64,000 nt of DNA, from the NCBI GenBank assembly GCA_022841745.1, contig JALHQW010000022.1, positions 1-64,000 on the forward strand. The letters run 5' to 3'. Positions 16,237 to 25,800 of this stretch are shown piece after piece. The translations under genes were made by a program, and so were the position numbers. Below the pieces are notes generated by a model. The model was not told where the DNA came from. It did not search any database and was given only the letters and a program-made list of their open reading frames with translations. Every line of letters begins with the position of its first letter. The stretch's first letter is position 1. Source of the DNA: Saprospiraceae bacterium. Its GTDB lineage: Bacteria; Bacteroidota; Bacteroidia; Chitinophagales; Saprospiraceae.

Positions 16237-19200
16237 TCAATGCTGCCACGTAATAGTGACCCTTGTACCGGCAGGAGCGCCGTCCGCATGGGTGAGGTCT
16301 TCGAAGGAAAGGTGGGCGTCCCGGAACTGGTGCTTCGACAGCAGCGCCATCCGCTCCCGGCTGATTTGGACGCCGAAGGATTTGTTTTTCCGCACTTCCA
16401 GGTTGCGGAATTCCCTGGCACGTTCCCGTCCGATGCCGTTGTCTTCGACGATACAGCGGAAGCCGTTGGGGAGGGCATCGAGGCGGATGCTTAATTTGCC
16501 CCTACCGTCGTTTTTATGGAGCAGCCCGTGCCAGATGGCGTTTTCGACAAAGGGCTGCAACAGGAGCGGGGGGATTTGCAGGTGGTGGATGTCCACCTGT
16601 TCGTCCACTGCGATTTCGTAGTCGAATTTGTGCTTGAAACGGGCTTGCTCGATTTCCAGCAACAGGGAAATGATTTCCAGTTCATCGTGCAGCGGTATCA
16701 TTTCCTGCTTGGAGCATTCGAGTGCCTTCCTTACCAGCAGGCTGAACTTGTCCACAAATTCGAGCGTGGATTCCTGCTCCCCCTTGATGATAGACCATTT
16801 GAGCGAGTTCAGGGCGTTGAAGATGAAATGGGGGTTGATTTGCGCCCGCAGCGCCGACAGTTCGAGGCGGCTGAGTTCCGCTTCAAATTCGGCTTTCATG
16901 GCACGTTCCCGGTTTCGTTGTATTTTTCTGTAAAAATAAACCCAAAACAAAGCGCCAATCAGCAGCGTCGAGGCGAGCAATCGAAACCAAGCAGTCTCCC
17001 AAAATGCCGGGACGATGTGCACGGGCAGGGAAGTGAGTATCAAATCCGACCAGTCGCCGGGAGCATTGCTTGCCCTCAGTTCGAGGGTGTAATTGCCGTG
17101 CGGTATTTCGCCCAGGAAAATGCTCCGCTCGTTTCCGGCTTCCACCCAGTTTTGGTGGTAGCCTTTCAGCCGGTATTGAAATTTGATTTCACTGGCATCC
17201 CAAAACCAGGGCATCCCATAGTTGACCCGGAACGAGCGGTAGGGGTAACCTATGCGGATTTCCTTGGGAAACCGCTGCACAGACGATTTACCGGGAACAG
17301 TGTACAAGGTATAATCGAGTACCTGCGGTAGGGAAAACCTACGGTCGGTTTCCATTTTCGCCGGTTGAAAAGTATAATAGCCATCCAGTGTGCCTAAGAA
17401 CAGGCGGTTACCGGGCAGGCTTCCGAGCGTGAGCAATTGGGCAGGCAACAGCCCATAGCCCCTGCCAAAATGGGAAACGGACAAGTTTGCAGCGTCAATT
17501 TTGAAAAGCCCCGAAGCAGAAAGTGCCCACAGGTCGCCCTTTTCATCGCTCCTTATGGCTTTTACCTGGTCTAATTGATTTTTGCCTACGCTTCCCCCGA
17601 TGACGCTGACTGTTTGGGGGTGCTCGTGTCCAGGCAAGATATATACCAGCCCGTCGCTTGCGCTGCCGACCCAAAGGCGACCATTTTTATCGAGCGCCAG
17701 GGAGTTGAAATCGGCGAACTCGAAGGGCTTGTCCCTGCGGGCGTCTAAGTCGTAGCGATGAAAAGTTTTTCCGCCGTCGTCGGAAAAGCCGAAGCCCCGG
17801 TCGCAGGCAAACCAGACCCGGTTTTCCCCCGTTTCAATAAAGTCGGTAAACTGCCGCCAGGGTATCCGGGCGCCAGAAAGCGTATCAGAAAAGGCTACCA
17901 CCCGGTAATTTTGGCTATCCGATCCCTCGAAAACGATTATCTCCCAATTGGTGCCGATCCAAAGCCGCTGCCGGCTGTCGAGAAAGCCCGACAGCATCCA
18001 TCCAACATGCGCATCCAGGCTGTCCAAGCATTTTAGAAATACCGATTTCGCAGCAGCATCGCCCCGACTGTAACGGTACAGGCTCTTTTCACCCACTAAC
18101 CAAAGCCGCTCTTCCCCGTCCATGAAACAATCCCGGATGCCCAAATCCTGCTCCACCATCTCGATGGGTATTTTTTTAGCCTTGCCTCCTCCTGGCGGGT
18201 TTTCAAAGAAAAAAGGCTCGTTGGTGGTCAAGTAAAAACTGCCGTCTTTCGCAAAAGCCGAATAATGCACCACGGTTCCTGTTTTGGTTTTTCGCAACTG
18301 TTGCTGGTTGGGGTGGTAAATATGCATGCCTTCAATGCCGCCCCCAATCATAGCGAAACTGCCATCCTTCAGTGGGATGATTTTCTCGACCTCTGCCCGG
18401 AGGTTCCAAAATCGGTCGGATTCTAAAGGTGCATTTTTGTCACGGAGCGGGAGGTGTAGTGTGCACTGCCGATCGCCGGGGCGCAACGAAAACAAGCCTT
18501 TTCGCCCATGCACCCAAAGCTCCGTGCCATCCCGCTGCGCTATCGTCGAGACGATGGACAGGTCGAATTGGTTGTCTTTATCCGCTGCATACTGTTCTTC
18601 CCACCGCATTTCAAGCGTGTTGAACACGATGATGCCACTCCACCATGAGCCGATGTACAGCCTCCCGTCGGGATGCATGTAGGAACAGCGAGCCGAACCG
18701 AACTTGACAGTTGCTTCGTCGCCCGGGAAAAAATGCAGTTTCTCGGTGTCCATATCGAAGCGGAAAAGCCCTTCGGAGCAAGTAATCCAAAGCCTCGATG
18801 GCTGGTTTCTGTCCCTGGTGCAGGTCAGCAGGTCGTTGGCACGGGGGTATTTTTTGGCATCCACGAAGTTGGCGGGCAGAAAATGGCGGAACCGTTTTTT
18901 CGCCTTGTCGAACAGGGCAAACCCATCGCTCTCCAATATCATAAAGAGCAAGCTGTCGGCGTCGGTGAGAAAATCAATGGTATTGGATGGCAGGGCACCT
19001 TCGGTTTTTTTATTGCCCAAATAATGCGTCAGTTCAAATGTGTGGGGGTCGAATACGCCCAGCCCATTGTTCAGGAAACTGCAATAAATCCTGTCGTCCT
19101 TGTCAATTTCTATTTTGTAAATATTGCGGAGGTAAATACTGTCCTTACCTGAAATTAAAGGGACATGCACGAAATTCAACCCATCGAAGCGGTATAGTCC

Positions 19201-19380
19201 CTGTTCGGCGCCGAGCCACAAATATCCTTTCGAATCGGTCGCCGCATCGGTCACTTTCGTGAAGGGCATCCCGTTTTCTTTGGACAAAAACTCGACAAAA
19301 TCATATTGCCCATGCGCTATCAGTGGCGTGAACATCCATATCCACCAAGGAAGGCAATAGATTTTAACGAGTTTTTTCAT
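16237..19380 (-). CDS. Propeller-sensor histidine kinase of the LytS type (Reg_prop / Y_Y_Y / His_kinase)
   Basis: 1,047-residue membrane sensor. After a signal peptide (about 1-24, ending IAHG) come periplasmic propeller repeats (TDSKGYLWLGAEQGLYRFDG, DKNGRLWVGSASDGLVYI), a Y_Y_Y-like domain (about 700-790) and a transmembrane helix near 798-818. The cytoplasmic part has the His_kinase (PF06580-type) motif with His851 (LRAQINPHFIFNALNSLKW) and an HATPase with PFVENAIWHG (about 943-952) and DNGIG (980-984). The ATG overlaps the stop of the LytTR response regulator in an ATGA arrangement, so the two are translationally coupled and form a cognate pair. The signal is unknown; the neighbouring gene downstream encodes a surface collar protein, which may be a target. 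Confidence 0.93.
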   Translation of the reverse strand: MKKLVKIYCLPWWIWMFTPLIAHGQYDFVEFLSKENGMPFTKVTDAATDSKGYLWLGAEQGLYRFDGLNFVHVPLISGKDSIYLRNIYKIEIDKDDRIYCSFLNNGLGVFDPHTFELTHYLGNKKTEGALPSNTIDFLTDADSLLFMILESDGFALFDKAKKRFRHFLPANFVDAKKYPRANDLLTCTRDRNQPSRLWITCSEGLFRFDMDTEKLHFFPGDEATVKFGSARCSYMHPDGRLYIGSWWSGIIVFNTLEMRWEEQYAADKDNQFDLSIVSTIAQRDGTELWVHGRKGLFSLRPGDRQCTLHLPLRDKNAPLESDRFWNLRAEVEKIIPLKDGSFAMIGGGIEGMHIYHPNQQQLRKTKTGTVVHYSAFAKDGSFYLTTNEPFFFENPPGGGKAKKIPIEMVEQDLGIRDCFMDGEERLWLVGEKSLYRYSRGDAAAKSVFLKCLDSLDAHVGWMLSGFLDSRQRLWIGTNWEIIVFEGSDSQNYRVVAFSDTLSGARIPWRQFTDFIETGENRVWFACDRGFGFSDDGGKTFHRYDLDARRDKPFEFADFNSLALDKNGRLWVGSASDGLVYILPGHEHPQTVSVIGGSVGKNQLDQVKAIRSDEKGDLWALSASGLFKIDAANLSVSHFGRGYGLLPAQLLTLGSLPGNRLFLGTLDGYYTFQPAKMETDRRFSLPQVLDYTLYTVPGKSSVQRFPKEIRIGYPYRSFRVNYGMPWFWDASEIKFQYRLKGYHQNWVEAGNERSIFLGEIPHGNYTLELRASNAPGDWSDLILTSLPVHIVPAFWETAWFRLLASTLLIGALFWVYFYRKIQRNRERAMKAEFEAELSRLELSALRAQINPHFIFNALNSLKWSIIKGEQESTLEFVDKFSLLVRKALECSKQEMIPLHDELEIISLLLEIEQARFKHKFDYEIAVDEQVDIHHLQIPPLLLQPFVENAIWHGLLHKNDGRGKLSIRLDALPNGFRCIVEDNGIGRERAREFRNLEVRKNKSFGVQISRERMALLSKHQFRDAHLSFEDLTHADGAPAGTRVTITWQH

Positions 19381-20120
19381 AGCAATTTGAGGAATTCATC
19401 CTTCCTGCTGCGCGATATTTTCACCTCGGTGCCATTGGACATGATTAAGCTGCCACCATCGGTTTTTCGGAACTCCGCCACCTCGGCAAGATTTATCAGG
19501 TAGGAGGCATGTACCCTGAAAAACGAATACCCGCTGAGCAGGTCTTCGAAATGCCGGAGCGTTTTGGAAGTGACGACTGGCTTCTTGTTTTTGATGTAAA
19601 GGGTGGAATAGTTGCCCTCCGATTCGACGTAGAGGATTTCTTCGATGTTGAAAAACAAGATGGAATCATGGAGGGGTATGGCAATTTTTTGCTGCGAAGG
19701 CAGGCTCAGGTTGTGCAGCGAAGTCAGCTTTGCCTGCTGCATTTCTTTCGATTTGAGGTTTAGCCTCTTCTGAACTTTTTCTACTGCCGCTTTCAAATCC
19801 GCTTTGCTGATGGGCTTTAGCAGATAGTCTATCGCATTCAGTTTCAAAGCTTTCAATGCGTACTCGTCGTGGGCAGTGGTAAAAACCACTTCGAAGTTGA
19901 AGTCCTTTACCCGCCGGAGCAATTCGAAGCCGTTCATAAACGGCATCTCGATGTCGAGGAACACCAATTCTGGCGCCAGCTTATCAATGAGTGCTGGCCC
20001 TTGCCTGGCGTCGTCGCAGGTGGCGATGACCTGGAGTTGCGGGCAATATTTTTCTATTTGCCAGTTCAGGATTCCCAGACAGTCGGGTTCGTCATCAATC
20101 AGGATGGTTCGATGTGTCAT
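19377..20120 (-). CDS. LytTR-family response regulator
   Basis: 247 residues. The receiver domain (about 1-118) has Asp9/Asp10, phospho-acceptor Asp56 (LVFLDIEMPFMNG), a conserved Thr/Ser in VVFTTAHDEYAL and Lys in DYLLKPI. The LytTR DNA-binding domain (about 145-247) has ILYVESEGNYSTLYIKN, a FFRVHASYLINL motif and a basic SRSRKDEFLKLL tail. LytTR proteins bind paired direct repeats upstream of target promoters. The gene precedes and overlaps the LytS-type kinase by four bases (ATGA), so both should be produced together. Confidence 0.95.
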   Translation of the reverse strand: MTHRTILIDDEPDCLGILNWQIEKYCPQLQVIATCDDARQGPALIDKLAPELVFLDIEMPFMNGFELLRRVKDFNFEVVFTTAHDEYALKALKLNAIDYLLKPISKADLKAAVEKVQKRLNLKSKEMQQAKLTSLHNLSLPSQQKIAIPLHDSILFFNIEEILYVESEGNYSTLYIKNKKPVVTSKTLRHFEDLLSGYSFFRVHASYLINLAEVAEFRKTDGGSLIMSNGTEVKISRSRKDEFLKLL

Positions 20121-20266
20121 GTTTCCGATGGTTGCTGGGTAATTTCGGCGTCACAGGCTCAGTTGTTGCAATAGGCACATAGTTGCCAAGCAAAAAAACA
20201 GATGTTTTTTTATAGGGCAAAGTGTTTGGTGTTGTTGTGTTAAGGTCTGGCTGGTAGCGACCGTAA

Positions 20267-20398
20267 TTACCACTGTCGTGCCGTTTGAGACCCTGCCAAC
20301 CAAAAGGCATTCCGTAGTGGATTCAATGACGTCCCATCCCTTAGTCCATCAAGGATGATTTGGTGGTCGTCGGCAAGCAGGATTCGGCAGGGCGGCAT
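20267..20398 (-). pseudogene. Truncated remnant of a NarL-type response regulator
   Basis: A 43-codon frame starting ATG at 20398 encodes MPPCRILLADDHQIILDGLR, which is the standard beginning of a NarL/FixJ receiver domain (acidic pair DD, then HQIILDGLR). After about 20 residues the similarity ends (DGTSLNPLRNAFWLAGSQTA) and a TAA follows at 20267. No phospho-acceptor region or HTH is found downstream. It is therefore a 5' remnant of a deleted regulator gene lying between the LytTR pair and the hemerythrin gene. The rest of 20121-20555 holds nothing recognisable. Confidence 0.7.
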
Positions 20399-20555
20399 CG
20401 TATTATTTGTAAAGGCGAATGTAAAAAATGAATTTGTTTTAACTAAAAAATGCCTCCTAAAAATTGCCCGTTGTTCGAGGCATGAGGTGGCGACGCCTCA
20501 AAAAGGAGGGTAGAATTTTTCGACTTGGCTTTGAGTACTAATCGCACTGGTAACG

Positions 20556-21023
20556 CTATTCCCAAAACCTATCCGTCCATTCCTCTACAAATGGCTGCCC
20601 ATGGTGCAGGCGCTCGATTTCCGACAACTGCTCCGGCGTGGCAACAGTCTGCAACTCGGTGAAAAGCACCCGCTCCTCATAGCGGATATGCGCCGTGAGT
20701 TCCTTTTCGATGAGGTTCAGGTTTTTGGCCAAATCATCGTTGGCAGTGAAAAGCCGCTTCAGTCTTCGGTGCTCCCGCAATGCCCGCTTGACCATCGGGT
20801 GCCCCTTGTCGCCGAGGATGGGAAAAACATGCCGCTCCTCAACCTCAAAATGGGGGAGCAGGTGGTTTTCAGAAAACCAGTCTGTATAGGCTTTTATCCT
20901 TTCCACCGCCACGCCATTTGACAGCCCGGAGCGGATTTTCCAGCCGAGCAACAGACCGTGGTGGTGCTCCCGGCTCAATGGCTGCAAGGCAGCGTGCCGC
21001 TTCAATGGTTTTGTATCGCTCAT
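20556..21023 (-). CDS. Hemerythrin-domain protein
   Basis: 155 residues forming a single HHE/hemerythrin four-helix bundle. Likely di-iron ligands are in LSREHHHGLLLGWKIR (His20-22 region), LLPHFEVEERHVFP (His and Glu on helix 2), LREHRRLKRLF and LTAHIRYEERVLFTELQ. Such proteins bind O2, NO or iron and often accompany Ric in protection against nitrosative stress. The start is 2 bp after the ric stop codon, so it is almost certainly in an operon with ric and possibly with the rrf2 gene further upstream. A decayed second copy of this gene lies at 22518-22705. Confidence 0.9.
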   Translation of the reverse strand: MSDTKPLKRHAALQPLSREHHHGLLLGWKIRSGLSNGVAVERIKAYTDWFSENHLLPHFEVEERHVFPILGDKGHPMVKRALREHRRLKRLFTANDDLAKNLNLIEKELTAHIRYEERVLFTELQTVATPEQLSEIERLHHGQPFVEEWTDRFWE

Positions 21024-21025
21024 GG

Positions 21026-21739
21026 TTAGTTGGCAAAGTGTTTTTCCAATTCGATGGCACGGGGGAACATGATATTGTTCTCCAAATGGATATGCATATG
21101 GAGGTCTTCCTCAAATTCTTTCAGAAGGGCAAATGCCACTCGGTAGGTCGTGCAACCATCCGCTGGGGGAGAGTACTGGTGGCTGAGTTCCGAGATTTTT
21201 ACGAACCGGTCGCCTTCCACCGAATGCTCCTCCATCATCATGCGGATGGGGTTTTCGACCGTGCCGAACGGCGGCATGCCAGGGTGTTCTTCGGTGGCCA
21301 ATTTGCGCACGAAGGGGAATAGTATTTTTTCCTCCTTCTGCATGTGGAAGGCCAATTCAGTGGCGACATGGGCAAATTCGTCCCTGATTTCGAACAGTTC
21401 GGGATGGCGCTCGCCATGCACCTTGCAGAGTTTGCTCAGGTATTGAGTCAGTTCCGGCAATTTGGCGGTGACATAGCGGTGGTGCTTTTTCTCCACATAA
21501 TCAACCAACAAGTCGAGGGGCCAGTTACGGTAGTCGGCAGTGGGTGCTTCGCTGGAGGTGGTGGCTGATTCGAGCTCCTGCAAGAGCGCTTGCGCTGCCA
21601 TGTCTTTGCTTTCGCAAACCTCATTGATGGTGCGGCCACCCTTGCAGCAAAAGTCAATCCCGTGCGATTGGAACACGGAGGCGGTGCGGTAGTCTTGGGC
21701 GACGATTTCGCCGACGGTCAAATTCTGGTTGAAGTTCAT
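21026..21739 (-). CDS. ric: Iron-sulfur cluster repair di-iron protein Ric (YtfE/ScdA/DnrN)
   Basis: 237-residue cytoplasmic protein that repairs NO- or peroxide-damaged iron-sulfur centres. The N-terminal ScdA_N domain (about 1-60) shows TVGEIVAQDYRTASVFQSHG and the paired cysteines in DFCCKGG. The C-terminal hemerythrin domain (about 80-237) has the ligand motifs VEKKHHRYV, KVHGERHPEL, HMQKEEKILFPF, MMEEHSVEGDRF and HIHLENNIMFPRA. Length and motif order are normal for the family. It lies between an rrf2 regulator (upstream) and a hemerythrin gene (2 bp downstream). A 22-bp dyad at 21756-21777, 16 bp before its start codon, is a strong operator candidate for an Rrf2 protein. Confidence 0.95.
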   Translation of the reverse strand: MNFNQNLTVGEIVAQDYRTASVFQSHGIDFCCKGGRTINEVCESKDMAAQALLQELESATTSSEAPTADYRNWPLDLLVDYVEKKHHRYVTAKLPELTQYLSKLCKVHGERHPELFEIRDEFAHVATELAFHMQKEEKILFPFVRKLATEEHPGMPPFGTVENPIRMMMEEHSVEGDRFVKISELSHQYSPPADGCTTYRVAFALLKEFEEDLHMHIHLENNIMFPRAIELEKHFAN

Positions 21740-21755
21740 ATTACTGCATTTTTGA

Positions 21756-21777
21756 AACAGGATGATTTTGTCCTGTT
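21756..21777. promoter_or_regulatory. Putative Rrf2-type operator upstream of ric
   Basis: Dyad with perfect 7-bp arms AACAGGA and TCCTGTT around an 8-bp AT-rich spacer. Its central 16 bases on the minus strand are AGGACAAAATCATCCT. This matches the GGA-N8-TCC design seen at 22307, 39964, 41745 and 41851. It lies between the rrf2 stop (21793) and the ric start (21739), so ric may have its own regulated promoter. The binding protein is inferred, not shown. Confidence 0.6.
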
Positions 21778-21792
21778 TTTGGTTAAAATTTT

Positions 21793-22227
21793 TTATCGTT
21801 TCAAAAAAGTAAGTCCATCCTTTAGTCCGAGCGCCAAATCCAGCACGGTGGTTTCTTCCAGCATGGCCTTCAGTTCGTTCCGCACAGCGGCAAAACGCTC
21901 GTGCATGGGGCAGGGTTTCAGTGCGTTGCAGGCACGGAGGCCCAACCCGCAGCCCGTGAAAATATGGTCGCCGTCCATGATGGAAACAATTTGGCTGAGG
22001 CGGGTTCCTTCCATTTCCTTGCGCCCGATTTCAAAGCCGCCGTGAACGCCCTGCACCGAGCGGACGATACCGCCTTTGGTCAACTGTTGCAAAATCTTGC
22101 CTGTGAACGCAACGGGAGAGCCAGTCTCTTCGGCGATATCTTTCACGCTGACCCGACTACCTTCCAGCGAGTGGGTGGCGATGAGTAGGGTTGCTCGGAT
22201 GGCGTATTCACAGGCTTTTGAAAACAT
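21793..22227 (-). CDS. Rrf2-family regulator with three cluster cysteines (NsrR-like)
   Basis: 144 residues. The winged helix (about 1-75) has FSKACEYAIRATLLIATHSL, VKDIAEETGSPVAFTGKILQ and the wing VQGVHGGFEIGR. Cys93, Cys100 and Cys106 (C-x6-C-x5-C) are in the loop that holds an iron-sulfur cluster in NsrR/IscR proteins. Loss or nitrosylation of the cluster by NO would change DNA binding. It is 53 bp upstream of ric on the same strand, which fits control of NO repair. The dyad at 22307-22322, about 80 bp upstream of its ATG, suggests autoregulation. Whether it is NsrR in the strict sense cannot be decided from sequence alone. Confidence 0.88.
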   Translation of the reverse strand: MFSKACEYAIRATLLIATHSLEGSRVSVKDIAEETGSPVAFTGKILQQLTKGGIVRSVQGVHGGFEIGRKEMEGTRLSQIVSIMDGDHIFTGCGLGLRACNALKPCPMHERFAAVRNELKAMLEETTVLDLALGLKDGLTFLKR

Positions 22228-22306
22228 GGGTTTTGAATTTTAAAATGGGAAACTGGTAATTCAATTTCTCCTTTTCGATGGCCAAGTTACAGCAAGTTTA
22301 TTAAAT

Positions 22307-22322
22307 AGGACAAATTTATCCG
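22307..22322. promoter_or_regulatory. Putative Rrf2-type operator upstream of the first rrf2 gene
   Basis: AGGACAAATTTATCCG, with GGA and TCC separated by exactly 8 AT-rich bases, embedded in an AT-rich stretch. It matches the other four candidate sites in this window. It lies about 80 bp before the rrf2 start at 22227. Confidence 0.5.
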
Positions 22323-22517
22323 ATTTAAATGGCGGGTAGTTCCATTATTTTACATTGATAAGACAAAATACTGCGCCGTACAAGAAAATGGGGCACCTAA
22401 AAAAAGGGTTGCCAACATCCAGCCCGCCGCCTAAAAAGAAGGGCGATTGTCATCTCTTCACCATTCAGCGAAGGAGTTTTCAGTATCAAAAAGCCATATT
22501 TGGAGCAACTCAACCTC

Positions 22518-22705
22518 CTATTGCAAGCCCTCAATTTCCGTCAATGGTTTGAGCATGGAAACGGTTTGCTCCTCGTTGAAAAGCACCCGCTCCTCGTAGC
22601 GGATATGCGGCTTCCGTTCTTTAAGTGCTTGGCTAACGCTTCGGTAGCGGCAAACAGCCGTTTCAACCTGCTGTGCTCCCGCAATGCCCGCTTGACCACC
22701 GGGCC
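22518..22705 (-). pseudogene. Decayed fragment of a second hemerythrin gene
   Basis: Minus-strand translation gives GPVVKRALREHSRLKRLFAA and TEALAKHL, then after a frameshift KPHIRYEERVLFNEEQTVSM and LKPLTEIEGLQ followed by TAG. The intact hemerythrin at 20556-21023 reads HPMVKRALREHRRLKRLF, then LTAHIRYEERVLFTELQTV and LSEIERLHHGQ. About eight residues are lost at the frameshift, and both the N-terminal half and the C-terminal tail are missing. The third sensor kinase gene starts just beyond it on the opposite strand. The remaining part of 22323-22517 shows no gene. Confidence 0.82.
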
Positions 22706-22832
22706 AAGTTCTTGCGCAATGAACTGTAATTTGACAAATCTTCGTACCTTTAAATCGGTGAAAACAATCCCTAAAATAGGCCCTATGAAACACCCCGTTA
22801 ATGCCGATATCGTTCCTAAGCTTCTTATCCTG

Positions 22833-25800
22833 ATGGAAGCCCTGCAACCCTTCCCCGTTGCTCAACACCCTACCCTACGATTTCAAACAGTTCGGGAAGA
22901 ACGCTCTATTTTTTTCACGCCAATTCTCCTAAATATCGAGCTTCAAAGCCGCATTTTCCGATGCTGGTTTTCCTGCCTGTTGTTTGCGGCAGCATTTCCC
23001 ATTGCTGCCCAGGAACGCCCCCAACTCCTCTTCGACAACTACTCTACCGATGGGCTTTCCAACAATGTAGTCCACGCTACCCTGCGGGACAGACAAGGCT
23101 TTCTCTGGCTCGCCACCGACAACGGGCTGAACCGCTTTGACGGCTATTCTTACAAGACTTTCCTGCATATTTCAGGTGACAGCACTTCCATCGGCGACAA
23201 CACCTGTTATGCCTTGGCGGAGGACTCGAAAGGATTCCTATGGGTGGGCACGGCCAACGGTTTGTACCGCTACAACCCGCTGACTGAGCGGTTTACAGGT
23301 TCGTTTTTGCCAAGAACCATTGACTCCTCCGGCTTCGACGTGAAGCAAGTTTTTATGGATGCGGAAGACTGCCTTTGGATGGGTTCTTCCTTGCCAGTGG
23401 GCTTGTTTCGTTACGATACCCGGAGCAGACGGTTTGACCATTTTGTGAACAGGGCGGCGCAGAAATTCGGTGCAGGCAATGTGGTCAATGACATCTGGAA
23501 AGACAAAAACGGCTTGATTTGGTTGGGGACTTTCAACGGTCTTTTTACCTTCCAGCCCGCTACAGGCGAGTTTGAAAACATGCTGCAAGCCCCGGCGGAA
23601 AAAGACAAATTCCGTGATTTTATCATCACTTCTGTGTTGCAGGATGCCTACCGGGAGCGCCTGCTTTGGCTGACGATTTGGGGCGACGGGCTTTGGAAAT
23701 ATGATAAAATCACCCGAAAAAGCGAGCGGTTTTTGCCGGAGCCACAGTATCGGTACGATGCCATTCACAATGTGCTGCAAGACGCGGTGCAGCCCGATTC
23801 CAACCACTTTTGGCTGGCAGCGGGCGAACTACTTTCCTTCGATGTTGCAAGCAAAAAATTCAACAAATTATCTTCTCAACACCCCGCCCTGCCGCTGAAA
23901 GTCAGTCTTCAACGATTTCATACCGACAAGGCGGGCAATTGCTGGATAGCAGGTTCGGGGGGCATTGCACGGATTTCGGGGCTCCGTCAGCAGTTCGGCA
24001 TCAACATCATTCCAAAATCATTGACCATTCGGGCCATTTTCGACGACCCCATTGCAGGGAAAACCTATTTCGGCAGTATTTACCACAACCGCTCGCTGCT
24101 CATTTTGGATAAAAAAACCGGGCAATGGGAAACAATCCACTTGCCTTTGTTGGATAAAATATTAGCCGGCCCGGTAAAATTCCTGAAAGACAGCAAGGGG
24201 TTTCTGTGGTTTCTCACGAACAAGGGGTTGTTCCGTTTTGACCTTGCGACCCATCGTTTCGAGGAAAAACAAGTCGTGGTTGGAAAGGGGGAAAAGTTGG
24301 GTCAGCGCTTATGCCAAAGGGGGGAGGAAGACGCCGAGGGAAACCTGTGGTTTCTTTTTGACAACCACTACTTAGTGAAATACACGCTTGACGATGACAT
24401 TTTCACCTTGAAACATCAGCAGGTCAGTACGCTGGGAAAAGGGCAAAACGGCAAATTGCTCATCGTCAAACACGACGGTATCCTGCTACTGCACCCGCAG
24501 GCCAGTAAGGTTTTTTATCCTTTTTCCCTGCCCGGCAAAGCAGTTAGTTGCATTGCCGAGGACAAGCGTGGAAATCTTTGGGTGGGCACCTCCACCGACG
24601 GCATTTTTAGCTGGAACCCCGGCGAAGACAAGCCGTCCCGGGTGCGCACCCTGCGCATGGAAACCGGGCTGCCTTCCAATTGGATTCACCAAATCACCTG
24701 CGACCCGGACGGCTTTGTCTGGGCAAATACCCGGCAGGGTCTGGTGAAGATAAACCCCGATGATAGGAGCATGAACCTGTTCACGAAAGAAGACGGCTTG
24801 CTCACCGACGACTTTGACACCGAATTGATTTTCCAGCCGTCCGGGGAAGTGTTTTTACCCTTGTACACATCGCTCTACCATCACTTCGATTTCCGGAAAA
24901 TCCACCAGCCAGACCTTGACAGCCTGCCATTTCATTTCCACACCTTTCGCATTGGCGGCAAGCCCGTTGTTTTTGAAAAAAACATCAACCACCTGCCTGT
25001 GCTTTCGCTGCATTACCCGGACAATGCCTTCTCTGTCGAGTTTGCCGCCCTGAACTTCGACGGGCAAAAAAGCATCCGCTATGCCTTCCGCCTCGCCGGG
25101 CCGGAGGCGGAATGGACCGATGCGTATGCCCACCGCTACGCCGCTTTTTCCCATTTGCCGCCCGGCGAATACTGCCTTGAAGTGCGCATGAGCAACCGCC
25201 AGGGTTTTTGGTCAAAAAACATCCGTTCGCTGAACGTGACCGTACTGCCCGCCTGGTGGCAACGAACCTGGGTACAGGTATTGGCGGGGCTGCTGCTCAT
25301 CGGCTTGATTTCGTGGGTGGTCGCCCGGTTTTACAGCCTGCGTTTGCGGCAGCGCATTGCCGCACTGGAGCGCCAACGGGAACTGGAAGGCATCCGCCGC
25401 CGCATTGCCCAAGACATCCACGACGAGGCGGGCGCCGGACTGACCAAAATCGGGCTGACAGCGCAAGTGGCGGCGCACCTGCCCCCCTCGGATGGCAACG
25501 CCCTGAAACAAAAACTCGACGCCATTCTCGTCGAAACCCGCAATGTGAGCGCCCGTCTCGCCGAGGTGCTGTTTGCCGTCAACCCCCGCTACGACCACTT
25601 CGAGGCGGTGCAAGCGTGGCTGCGGGAATGGAGCCACCGCTTCCTCGAAGATGCCGGGATGGAGGCGGAGTACGATTTTCCAAAAAGCAAATACGACCCT
25701 GTTTTGTCGCCGGAGGTCAAGCGGAACCTGCTCTTGATTTGCAAGGAAGCCCTGAACAATGCCGTGAAATACAGTGGCTCAGCGCGGGTTCGCATCCGTT

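Noticed and set aside
16516-17331. 271-residue plus-strand ORF opposite the LytS-type kinase
   Set aside because: Antisense shadow of the His_kinase and Y_Y_Y coding region.
22500-22832. Long N-terminal extension of the third sensor kinase
   Set aside because: The extension runs antisense through the hemerythrin remnant and has no signal peptide; the true start lies nearer the export segment.
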